This document shows, in pieces, positions 36,459 through 44,457 of a DNA stretch of 64,000 nt. This DNA is from JANQHS01 sp965227315. Lineage in GTDB: Bacteria; Bacteroidota; Bacteroidia; Cytophagales; CCMP332. The position numbers and the translations under genes were made by a program. Every line of letters begins with the position of its first letter. Positions within the stretch are counted from its first letter, which is position 1. Under the pieces are notes generated by a model, which was not told where the DNA came from, did not search any database, and saw nothing but the letters and a program-made list of their open reading frames with translations. The stretch is from assembly GCA_965227315.1 (NCBI GenBank), contig OZ245737.1, positions 1,798,001 through 1,862,000 on the forward strand, written 5' to 3'.

Positions 36459-37902
36459 AATATTTGATGCAGACGTTTTTTTGTTCTGTGAAGAATTTCA
36501 TTGCCTCAAATCCTCCTTCTCTTCCCACACCCGAATTCTTCATGCCGCCAAAAGGCGTTCTCAGATCCCTAAGCAGCCAGCAGTTTACCCAAATGATTCC
36601 CGACTTAAGTTTTTCAGACACCCGGTTAGCACGGCTTAGGTTTTGGGTCCAAACCGTGGCAGCCAACCCATAGCTTGTCGAATTCGCATATTCCAACACT
36701 TCTTCCTCCGATTCAAAGGGCATAATTGTGATCACCGGGCCAAATATCTCCTCCTGATTGGTTCGGCAATAAGCATCAAGGCCTTCGATAATCGTGGGCT
36801 CCACGAAGTAGCCCTCTTCACATCGACCGGGAACATTGACCTGGTTTCCACCTGCGATCACCCTGCCACCCTCTTCCTGAGCCAACCGGATATAGCTCAA
36901 GACCTTTTCCATATGTGGTTTGGACACCAATGCCCCCAGGATGGTATTGCTCTCCTTCGGGTCTCCCACTTTCAACGCCTTGGTTTTTTCAACGAGCCTA
37001 TCTCTGAATTTTTCGTAAATGCTTTTTTCGACAAACACTCTTGATCCGCAAAGACAGATCTCTCCCTGATTAGAGAAAGAGGAAAGCATAGTGGTTCTTA
37101 TTGCTTCTTCAAAATCGCAATCGGCAAAAATGATGTTCGGATTTTTTCCGCCTAGCTCGAGTGAAAGCTTTTTGAATTTTGGTGCAGCCTCACGAGCAAT
37201 GGATTCTCCGGTTTTTGTTCCACCGGTAAAGGAAATGGCCTTTACCTGCTCATGCGCAACGATGGCATTTCCAACCTTTGGCCCTAATCCGTGTACAATA
37301 TTGAGGACCCCGGCTGGCAATCCTGCTTCAATGCAGATCTGGGATAGACGAAAAGCCGTAAAGGGCGTGATCTCCGACGGTTTGGCCACAACGGTATTTC
37401 CCGTTGCGAGGGCCGGGGCAATCTTCCAGGTAAATAAGTACAATGGGAGGTTCCAGGGTGAGATACAACCCGCCACGCCTATTGGTCTTCTCAAGGTATA
37501 GTTAATGGCCGGCTCATGTTCCATGAAATGAGAGAGGGAGGAGTCATGGAGAAGAGCGGTTGCGAAAAAATGGAAATTGGCAGAAGCCCTGGGAATGTCA
37601 ACCCTCTTTGCAAGCTTTACCGGTTTACCATTATCCCGGCTTTCCTCTTCGGCCAAAGAATCCAGGTTTTCGTCGATCAACCTGGAGATCTTCAGCAGGA
37701 TCTCAGACCTTTCCTTCAGGGAGGTCTTTGACCAGGATGGGAATGCCTCTTCCGCCGCCTTCACTGCAAGATCTACATCCTTATCGTCGGAATCAGGGAT
37801 CTGGCCATAGACTTTGCCTGTGGCAGGTTCAATATTGTCTATGTATTTCCCATCTACAGGATCGATGAGCTTGCCCCCGATGTAATTACTGATTTTCTCC
37901 AT
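36457..37902 (-). CDS. Aldehyde dehydrogenase (NAD(P)-dependent, HMSD-like)
   Basis: This 481-residue ALDH-superfamily enzyme oxidises an aldehyde to the acid with NAD(P). The catalytic Cys283 is in the motif FSNQGEICLCGSR and the general-base Glu is in LSLELGGKNPNI. Cofactor-binding segments include ISPWNLPLYLFTWKIAPALA and VVAKPSEITPFTA. The CLC pair at the active site is typical of the 2-hydroxymuconic-semialdehyde/aminomuconate branch (also ALDH8). No aromatic-degradation or kynurenine genes are next to it, so the substrate is open. A promoter-like box lies unusually close to the ATG. Confidence 0.92.
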   Translation of the reverse strand: MEKISNYIGGKLIDPVDGKYIDNIEPATGKVYGQIPDSDDKDVDLAVKAAEEAFPSWSKTSLKERSEILLKISRLIDENLDSLAEEESRDNGKPVKLAKRVDIPRASANFHFFATALLHDSSLSHFMEHEPAINYTLRRPIGVAGCISPWNLPLYLFTWKIAPALATGNTVVAKPSEITPFTAFRLSQICIEAGLPAGVLNIVHGLGPKVGNAIVAHEQVKAISFTGGTKTGESIAREAAPKFKKLSLELGGKNPNIIFADCDFEEAIRTTMLSSFSNQGEICLCGSRVFVEKSIYEKFRDRLVEKTKALKVGDPKESNTILGALVSKPHMEKVLSYIRLAQEEGGRVIAGGNQVNVPGRCEEGYFVEPTIIEGLDAYCRTNQEEIFGPVITIMPFESEEEVLEYANSTSYGLAATVWTQNLSRANRVSEKLKSGIIWVNCWLLRDLRTPFGGMKNSGVGREGGFEAMKFFTEQKNVCIKY

Positions 37903-37906
37903 GGGA

Positions 37907-37914
37907 CAAAAATA
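37907..37914 (-). promoter_or_regulatory. Possible -7 box before the aldehyde dehydrogenase gene
   Basis: TATTTTTG on the minus strand matches TAnnTTTG exactly but ends only 4 bases before the ATG at 37902. If real, the transcript would be leaderless or the start would lie further in. Position alone makes this uncertain. Confidence 0.3.
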
Positions 37915-37931
37915 GGGTTCGGGAATAAAAT

Positions 37932-39140
37932 CTAATCGAAATCGGTGGTGAGCTTAAACCTCCGGATCCTGCCGCGATCGGCATCCGCGACATAAATGAT
38001 GTTGAGGACGTAGGCTATGCTTTCGGGTCGACCAAATATCGCTGGCCCGCCAAAGGAAACATTGATATTCTTATCCGATGAAGATCCCGGAGGAGGCTGA
38101 ATTCCTTCCAACCCGTTCAGCGTGAACAGATAAACGGAATCGGTACCGACATCCGTAACCCATATATAGTTCGTGCCATCACCGGCAAAGGTCAATCCCC
38201 GGGGCTGTTTGAACCGGAACGGTTCATAAAGAAATCCGTCTGCCTTGGAAGTATCACCAACAGGAAGGTCCTGGATGACATAGGCGACAACATCATTTCC
38301 TGAAATGAAATTCACCAGTTGAACACCTATGGCGGTATTCGGATCAAGGGATGTGAAAATGAAGTCATAGGCTTGGTTCAATTCTGGGATCTGTGGTGGC
38401 TGAAGGTTTGTAGTCAGCGCGAAAGGGTATTTAAAATAATCCCTCTGGACTCCGAATTCTACAGTGGTAATATTGATTCCGGACCGAAAAACCCGATTAG
38501 CATCAAAGATCAACACCGCATCATCGGGAATGACCTGCTGGGAAAGATCGTTCACCGGTCCGGACCTACTGACATAAAACTCATCGTTTGCCATGAACGT
38601 GATATCATTTAGCCTCACGGCTTCAAGCAGATCTTTGCCTTTGGAAAGGCTTACTGTCTTTTCAAAATCGAGCGGATAAATAAGCGTATCAATGAATTGG
38701 ATCGAATCGGGAAGATTCAATCCATAATCTCTTCCCGAATTCATAGGATCGAGGTTCAGGAAATAGATCGCATCCAGGTTGTAATCAACACCCTGGACGT
38801 CAATTGTAACCTGGCCGAGGACAGCAAGCTGTAACTTTCGGTTTTGAGCCACCTTTTTTGCCCCCTGAATTCGCCTACGGCCAATTTCCACCATGGCATA
38901 GTCATAAGCGATCACTTCGCTGGTGCCGGAATCCACCACATAGATCAACTGATCCAGTCCGGCAACGACGTCGGTGGGTGTGGTCAAGCCATCGATACCG
39001 GGCTCAATTGGTACATATGAAACCGGTCTGACCTGAAATACCGGTGTGCCCAAAAAGTCCGTATCGGTTTTGGTTCCCCAGAAACCTTCACATCCAAAAA
39101 GGAAGATCAGTACAGATATTTTGATCAGCTTATTCATCAT
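37932..39140 (-). CDS. Lipoprotein with NHL/six-bladed propeller-like repeats
   Basis: This 402-residue protein has a lipoprotein signal (MNKLIKISVLIFLFGC, Cys at the lipobox). The mature part contains repeated blade-like motifs: TTPTDVVAGLDQLIYVVDSG, KQPRGLTFAGDGTNYIWVTD, GRPESIAYVLNIIYVADADR. These resemble NHL-repeat propellers (P-x-G-h-A-x-D-x-x-x-I-x-V-x-D). It is the last gene of the co-directional run from 48745 and overlaps the PorV/PorQ-like gene by 11 bases. It is probably surface or periplasm exposed and bound to the outer membrane; ligand unknown. Confidence 0.82.
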   Translation of the reverse strand: MMNKLIKISVLIFLFGCEGFWGTKTDTDFLGTPVFQVRPVSYVPIEPGIDGLTTPTDVVAGLDQLIYVVDSGTSEVIAYDYAMVEIGRRRIQGAKKVAQNRKLQLAVLGQVTIDVQGVDYNLDAIYFLNLDPMNSGRDYGLNLPDSIQFIDTLIYPLDFEKTVSLSKGKDLLEAVRLNDITFMANDEFYVSRSGPVNDLSQQVIPDDAVLIFDANRVFRSGINITTVEFGVQRDYFKYPFALTTNLQPPQIPELNQAYDFIFTSLDPNTAIGVQLVNFISGNDVVAYVIQDLPVGDTSKADGFLYEPFRFKQPRGLTFAGDGTNYIWVTDVGTDSVYLFTLNGLEGIQPPPGSSSDKNINVSFGGPAIFGRPESIAYVLNIIYVADADRGRIRRFKLTTDFD

Positions 39141-40137
39141 CTCTTCCTGCTTTATTGATGCTAAAGGATAACCCTACCACATGCTGGATTCCCATGTATT
39201 CGGTAGGGCTCATTCCATAATCAATGACCAGAGGGTGCCTTCCGATCCTGGTATTAAGCCCCAGGCCAAAGGTGGGAAGGTTTTGACCTTCCATATTAAC
39301 ACGGTAACCGGCCCTCACATAAACCAGCTTCCGGTAATTATATTCCAACCCGAGGCGAATGTTTTCTGCATTATCATTTGGATGATTCAGCTGAAATCCA
39401 ACAAGAAGCTCCTGGTTGTTCTTTTTGATCGGGATCATCGAAGCTCCGATCTTAAAAACCGTTGCCGGTGAATTATCTTCGAGGTTTACCTGGCTGCGGT
39501 TCAACTTAACTGCAAGAAAATCCCCATTCAAAGAATTATTGGTCCCAAAATTCTGAAGAACCACTGCAAATTGAAGGTCCTTGACATCGGTCCTGTAAAG
39601 GAAGCCGAGATCTATTGTCCCGGTATGCGCCACATACTCTGCAAGCCTTTCCTGAGCATACTTGATCGATAGCCCAAAGCTGAACATATCGGAAAGGCTT
39701 TTGGCAAAACTCAGTCCCGTAGAAAAACTTGAAGCATAGAAATACTCGCCGGTTCCATTGGGCTGAAGCTCGGTTCTTTTTTCAACCTTGCCCGTGGAAA
39801 TGCCCGTAGCAGAGAAACCCCAGGCGTTTCCTCCATCGGTTGGAAGAATAGCGGAAACAAAAGCCTGATTCAACCCCTCAATAATGAAGTAGTTCGAAGT
39901 GGCGAACGTAAGCCCTGTGAGATCGACCATTGATGCCGGGTTGGAATAGATCGAGTATCCATCACCAGAAAGGCTGGCATGAAAACCTCCCATTCCAACA
40001 GATCGCGGGCTAATGTTATTCTTCAAAAAGGTAAAAGAGGATATTCCTGCTCTTTGGCCTCCAAGGTTTGGAAAAAGTTGTCCCACCGCATTCAGGGGCA
40101 ATATTAACAAGGACGATATGATCAGAATCCACCTCAT
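39130..40137 (-). CDS. PorV/PorQ family outer-membrane protein
   Basis: This 335-residue beta-barrel has a signal peptide (MRWILIISSLLILPLNAVGQ) and the PorV/PorQ landmarks: FLKNNISPRSVGMGGFHASL followed by YSNPA, an alternating-hydrophobic barrel with repeats such as GFSATGISTGKVEKRTE, SFGLSIKYAQERLAEY and VRAGYRVNMEG, and an aromatic/charged C-terminus. PorV (LptO) shuttles T9SS cargo to the PorU sortase. No porU is adjacent, so this is more likely a paralog tied to the TonB receptor and secreted proteins of the same run. It overlaps the receptor gene by one base and the lipoprotein gene by 11. Confidence 0.88.
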   Translation of the reverse strand: MRWILIISSLLILPLNAVGQLFPNLGGQRAGISSFTFLKNNISPRSVGMGGFHASLSGDGYSIYSNPASMVDLTGLTFATSNYFIIEGLNQAFVSAILPTDGGNAWGFSATGISTGKVEKRTELQPNGTGEYFYASSFSTGLSFAKSLSDMFSFGLSIKYAQERLAEYVAHTGTIDLGFLYRTDVKDLQFAVVLQNFGTNNSLNGDFLAVKLNRSQVNLEDNSPATVFKIGASMIPIKKNNQELLVGFQLNHPNDNAENIRLGLEYNYRKLVYVRAGYRVNMEGQNLPTFGLGLNTRIGRHPLVIDYGMSPTEYMGIQHVVGLSFSINKAGRDDE

Positions 40138-42941
40138 CAGAATGCAAAGATCACTCCCAGGAATAACTGCCTCGGCGCCATGTACCTGGCTGGATCATAA
40201 GGTGGAATGCCATTATTGGTCGGGTCAGGATAAACCGGATCCCGATCCTCTACAGGCAATGGATCGCCATATTCATATGCCCTACCGGTTGTAGGATTAA
40301 CAATTTGGGTCATCTGGTTATTCAGAAGATTCCTGACCTCAAAACTGAAACTAAGCTTGGCCTTTTGGATAGGGATATCCTTGGTGATCTTCAGATCCAT
40401 CCAGAACCAGTTTGCTCCGACTTCCTCAAAAGGCCTGGTGAAATCCCTCTCATATCGATCCCGTCCGTTTGGCTCCACTCCTGTCTTAATATAAGGCGTG
40501 TACCTCAAGCCGGATTTGTAATTGGCCGCCAGAAACAATCTCCAATTGTTCAGCGGTATAGGCCCTATGTTGGAATCCTTATCCCCCTGAAAAATGAATG
40601 AAGCCTTGAGCTCGATCGGCCTGTCCCAGGCCAGATAAGTCTCTCTAGTTGCATTGACAAACCCCTGTGTGTTGATCTGAAAATCCGATTCTGCTGCAGT
40701 GTTGGATTTACCTGTGGCAATTTGATAGACAAAAGAAGCATTAGCTCTGAACCATCTGGCAATCCTTTGATTGTAGGTAAGCTGAAGTCCGCGGATCCTT
40801 GCGTAATCCTGATTGATGAAAAACGTTTTGTCGACAAGCCGGCCGGTCTGATCTTCGATCTGGATTCTCCTTGAGACGATATAATCAAAGCGATCGATGT
40901 AAAACGCCGTAATCGTAAAAGCGAGGTCTCTGGTGATCTGGGTCTTCAAACCGAACTCATAAGAAACCGACACCTCGGGATTGATGTCCGGGTTTCCAAG
41001 ATTTGACAGGAATGAACGATCCTGATAGACGGGATCCAAGCCCTGATAAACAAATCTGGGGTGGGGTAGCCTCATGGAGTGCCCATAGTTAAAGTAGAGC
41101 ACATTGTTTTCTGTTACCGGGAACGACACATTCAGTTTTGGAAGCAGTCTTGATTTCCATCTGAGACCAAAAAGTTCAATCGTATTTTCAAGATAACTCT
41201 CCCGAACAGGGTCAACGATAGGTGCATTGGGGTCATCAACAGCATCATCGACAAAGGAGCCAGGCGCCCAGTACTTCATCATCAGGCCAAAGGAGGCGAT
41301 CAATCCCTTATACTTGATCTCATCTTCCACGAAAATCGACCCGTCTCTGGGCTTTACATACCATACATCACTGCTGGACCCAATGGAGATCAGAGGTGTG
41401 GAAACCGAATCATTGATCTTGATCGGAGCACCTACCCATGGACGGCTTACGTCGATCCATTGGAACTCCTGAAACTTTTGTTCGAAACCAAAGGTCAGAA
41501 AATTGATATTGCTTTTGGACACCCTTTTGACCTTGGTTTTTAGGGTGAATTCCTCTACCCAGTGGTCATGCCAAAGGGTAGCAATCCCCCCATTGTTTGA
41601 AAGCCCCGGACCGGGAAGAACAAAAATGATAGAATCCTCAGGATTGAAGAGACCCACAGGATTTGTGACGATCGATTCAGGGTCTAAAACCTCGGAAACC
41701 GTTTCCTCTCTAAAAGCTCTTCCATTGGCGTCTGCCCTGAGATTCACGAAAAGCCTTCCGAAAGAAACCTCAAGGCGCCACCTCTCTTTAAAAACCTGAG
41801 AATAGTTAAGGACCGTCAGGTTTGAGCGGTGCGTGTAAGTGTTTGCGCGATCCAGATCCAGGCTATAATAGTATTGGAAACCTGGTTGAATAATGGCATC
41901 ATTTCCAACGATCTGCAGGGATCTTGTGCTCTGGTTGATGTTCAGGCTATGCTGGTTTAGCAGGCTTAATTTCGAATTGGGTTTGAAGTGATATGTAAAC
42001 TTGATCGAGTTGGTCCAGCGATTGGCCTGTCTCGCTGCCCAGGTTTCGTCTCCTTCGATCAATGAGCTTTGAAGCTGGTCTGCAGTGGGGCCAAAATAAT
42101 TATCACTCATGTAAGCCTGACCTGAAACAAAGTACCTGAGTTTCTTTTTGGTCCCGGGTATGGGTCCTCCCAAGGAAAGGTCCACGATATCGGTATTCCA
42201 TTGGGAAGCATCATTGAAACCGAGATTGTCTCGCTGCCATGAACCGTATAGTCCGAACTTTTCGCCACCCTCCTTGATCTCCGTCAATATGATCCCCGAT
42301 ACGGCATCACCGAACTCCGCTCCGGTTCCACCTGTGACAACATTTACATTGTCAATGGAATTTGATGCTACCTGCACACCGCCACCGGTACCGGCCAGCG
42401 GATCCTGGGCATTGAGCCCGTCTACCCGGTAGGAGGTTTCATAAACCCTTCCTCCCCTGATCTGAATTCCATCGGGATTTCTGGTAACCCCCGGCTGCAG
42501 GGCAACAACTTCCTCGACATTCCTCATGTTCATTTGTTGGATCTCCTCGGAGCTGACCTTGGTTTCACTCTTTCCCGATTCCAGGTCAACCAGATTTTTC
42601 TCTCCAACGATGACAACGGCGTCCAGAGTGGTTCCAAGCTCTTCTAATTCCACGTTGAGCACTGTTTCTTCACCATCTCTGATCCGAATACCGTTGAAAA
42701 CCTTTTCGTTAAAGCCCAGATAGGTAACCCGAACGGTATAATCTCCTTTTTTGACGTTCTCGATGAAAAAATTCCCTTCATAATCGACCGCACCTCCATC
42801 GTAGGTTCCCACAAGAAAGACGTTGGCCCCGATGAGCGGTTCCTTATTGTTGGCATCGACCACCTTACCCCTAAGAACTCCCTGTCCGAACGAAAATTGA
42901 AGGGCAATCAGAATTGTCAATATGGTCGAAAGCGTTTTCAC
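40137..42941 (-). CDS. TonB-dependent receptor with N-terminal carboxypeptidase-regulatory-like domain
   Basis: The start is GTG 42941, which overlaps the previous stop as GTGA and gives a signal peptide (MKTLSTILTILIALQFSFG); TTG 42944 is the other option. The ~934-residue product has a CarboxypepD_reg-like beta-sandwich at about 23-110 (LRGKVVDANNKEPLIGANVF), a plug domain with NVEEVVALQPGVTRNPDGIQ and YRVDGLNAQDP, and a 22-strand-type barrel ending in an aromatic (VIFAF). It would import a ligand with TonB energy. Unlike SusC-type receptors there is no SusD partner; a PorV/PorQ-like gene and lipoproteins take that place. Ligand unknown. Confidence 0.9.
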   Translation of the reverse strand: MKTLSTILTILIALQFSFGQGVLRGKVVDANNKEPLIGANVFLVGTYDGGAVDYEGNFFIENVKKGDYTVRVTYLGFNEKVFNGIRIRDGEETVLNVELEELGTTLDAVVIVGEKNLVDLESGKSETKVSSEEIQQMNMRNVEEVVALQPGVTRNPDGIQIRGGRVYETSYRVDGLNAQDPLAGTGGGVQVASNSIDNVNVVTGGTGAEFGDAVSGIILTEIKEGGEKFGLYGSWQRDNLGFNDASQWNTDIVDLSLGGPIPGTKKKLRYFVSGQAYMSDNYFGPTADQLQSSLIEGDETWAARQANRWTNSIKFTYHFKPNSKLSLLNQHSLNINQSTRSLQIVGNDAIIQPGFQYYYSLDLDRANTYTHRSNLTVLNYSQVFKERWRLEVSFGRLFVNLRADANGRAFREETVSEVLDPESIVTNPVGLFNPEDSIIFVLPGPGLSNNGGIATLWHDHWVEEFTLKTKVKRVSKSNINFLTFGFEQKFQEFQWIDVSRPWVGAPIKINDSVSTPLISIGSSSDVWYVKPRDGSIFVEDEIKYKGLIASFGLMMKYWAPGSFVDDAVDDPNAPIVDPVRESYLENTIELFGLRWKSRLLPKLNVSFPVTENNVLYFNYGHSMRLPHPRFVYQGLDPVYQDRSFLSNLGNPDINPEVSVSYEFGLKTQITRDLAFTITAFYIDRFDYIVSRRIQIEDQTGRLVDKTFFINQDYARIRGLQLTYNQRIARWFRANASFVYQIATGKSNTAAESDFQINTQGFVNATRETYLAWDRPIELKASFIFQGDKDSNIGPIPLNNWRLFLAANYKSGLRYTPYIKTGVEPNGRDRYERDFTRPFEEVGANWFWMDLKITKDIPIQKAKLSFSFEVRNLLNNQMTQIVNPTTGRAYEYGDPLPVEDRDPVYPDPTNNGIPPYDPARYMAPRQLFLGVIFAF

Positions 42942-44419
42942 CAATCAAATTCTTGGTCAATAACCCTGTTTAACACATCAGCCAGAGCTGCCTGATCACC
43001 GTAGAATAGATGGAGCTCTACAGAGAAAAAGAAAAAGTTTGGATTGCCATCCAGATTTTCAAAATAGGCCCCGATTTGGTCAGGACCACTCCAGTTTCCA
43101 GTCCCGGTAGCAGGAGCAATGTAAAATGACCTAGCCTGAGGATTTCGGTAGTATGGGGCTGCGTTCAATATAGTACTCGAACAGATCAATTGGGAATAAT
43201 CCGATAGATCCGGATCTGCAGAATCCGGCCAGGCAATGTCACCCGCAAAATATCTTGCCTGATTTGTGCCCTCCCTGGGTGAAATCGAATCCATTGGAGT
43301 CAGGTTGAATAAGGCGGATGTATTCTGAATATCTCCTGTGATATATGTGGTGATCATGATCTTACCTCCATCGTTGAGGTATTCCACAACAGGGAACATC
43401 CCGATCTCGAGCAGGAGCACTCCCGAGGAGAAGGTCTCCTGTCCGCTATACCAAAGGGCCCTGTCATAAAGATCCAATAGAAGTCGAAAATTGAAATTCC
43501 AATAACGAATGTCCTCATCTGCGTTGTTATCAAACAAGTCGATGAAATCATAATCGCGAGCATTTTGATCAAAAGCATCCCTATAAACTCCCCCAACTGC
43601 ATTTCCACCCACATGGGATTCGATCATCAGGAAATTACTGGTTTGGGGTTTTAAAAAGAAAGTCGATGAAGTGTCCGGAGGGCTATCCGATCCGGCCTTG
43701 TCCCTGACCTGGATATACACAGTATTTGACCCATTCAAAACCAGGCCTTCAAACAGCATCGGTTCTTCCTGTTCAAAATTTACCGTATAAGAGGGGGCGG
43801 AAGTAAAGGAGGTAAAAACCCTTGCATCCGCAGGTCCTGTGGCCATTGGATCCGCCGGCACAACCCTGATCGCATTGGCATTTCTTGATAATACTGTCCA
43901 GGGCCCATCATTGAATTTTATGTAAGTGGAATCGATGGTTTCATCCCCATCAAGATCGGTGGCTTCCCAAATCAGGGAGAAAACCGTGTTAGTTGTGTCC
44001 ACCGGTTGAAAATCGTCAAGGAAGTCCACTTTCGGAGGAGTGTTCTTGATCGGGATCTTTAAATAGGCAGGAGTTTCATCCACGAGGCCCTGATTGTCGA
44101 CGGAACGCACATAGAGGTCTATATCCGCAGTGTCTCCACCCTGGCCCAGCACAAATCGAAAAGTGGAATCATATTCAGTCGTAAAGGACCATTGCTGCTG
44201 ATCAAAGCTGATCTCGAAACCCTGGATATATCCATCCTGATCTGTTCCGGACCAGAAGACCCGAACAACGCTTGTAAGCCTGTCCTTTCCAGTCAAATTG
44301 ATCTCGTCAAGAAAGATCGATGTCTGAGGGTTTTGGTTTGGCAAGGGCTCTCCCTTGTCGCATCCCAAAAAGAGGAATAGACCGAACAGCAAGTAGTATG
44401 TAGATCTCCTGAGGCTCAC
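42938..44419 (-). CDS. Surface lipoprotein with Ig-like repeats and a GATase-like domain
   Basis: The start is set at GTG 44419: it opens a lipoprotein signal (MSLRRSTYYLLFGLFLFLGC, lipobox Cys). An ATG at 44452 is in frame but its first codons lie inside the hairpin at 44423-44449. The ~493-residue product has two Ig/fibronectin-like segments (~35-260: QDGYIQGFEISFDQQ, TDLDGDETIDSTYI) and a C-terminal domain (~280-493) with an alpha/beta pattern such as DRALWYSG and VEYLNDGGKIMITTYI, suggestive of a class I glutamine-amidotransferase-like or ThuA-like fold without an obvious catalytic Cys. It overlaps the TonB receptor gene (GTGA). Confidence 0.75.
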   Translation of the reverse strand: MSLRRSTYYLLFGLFLFLGCDKGEPLPNQNPQTSIFLDEINLTGKDRLTSVVRVFWSGTDQDGYIQGFEISFDQQQWSFTTEYDSTFRFVLGQGGDTADIDLYVRSVDNQGLVDETPAYLKIPIKNTPPKVDFLDDFQPVDTTNTVFSLIWEATDLDGDETIDSTYIKFNDGPWTVLSRNANAIRVVPADPMATGPADARVFTSFTSAPSYTVNFEQEEPMLFEGLVLNGSNTVYIQVRDKAGSDSPPDTSSTFFLKPQTSNFLMIESHVGGNAVGGVYRDAFDQNARDYDFIDLFDNNADEDIRYWNFNFRLLLDLYDRALWYSGQETFSSGVLLLEIGMFPVVEYLNDGGKIMITTYITGDIQNTSALFNLTPMDSISPREGTNQARYFAGDIAWPDSADPDLSDYSQLICSSTILNAAPYYRNPQARSFYIAPATGTGNWSGPDQIGAYFENLDGNPNFFFFSVELHLFYGDQAALADVLNRVIDQEFDW

Positions 44420-44422
44420 AGA

Positions 44423-44449
44423 GAAAATCCCCCGGGGTTTACCCGGGGG
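44423..44449 (-). terminator. GC-rich hairpin between the OB-fold protein and lipoprotein genes (terminator or attenuator)
   Basis: Minus strand: an 8-bp perfect stem (CCCCCGGG/CCCGGGGG) with a 5-base loop, followed by GATTTTCTCTG, a weak T-run. It lies between the stop of the T9SS OB-fold gene and the lipobox start of the lipoprotein. It may partly terminate transcription and so set the ratio of secreted to receptor proteins within the run. Confidence 0.7.
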
Positions 44450-44457
44450 CATCTGTT

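Noticed and set aside
40137..42941. SusC-type receptor with SusD partner
   Set aside because: No SusD-like lipoprotein is adjacent; the neighbouring lipoproteins are propeller- and Ig-like, not TPR-rich SusD.
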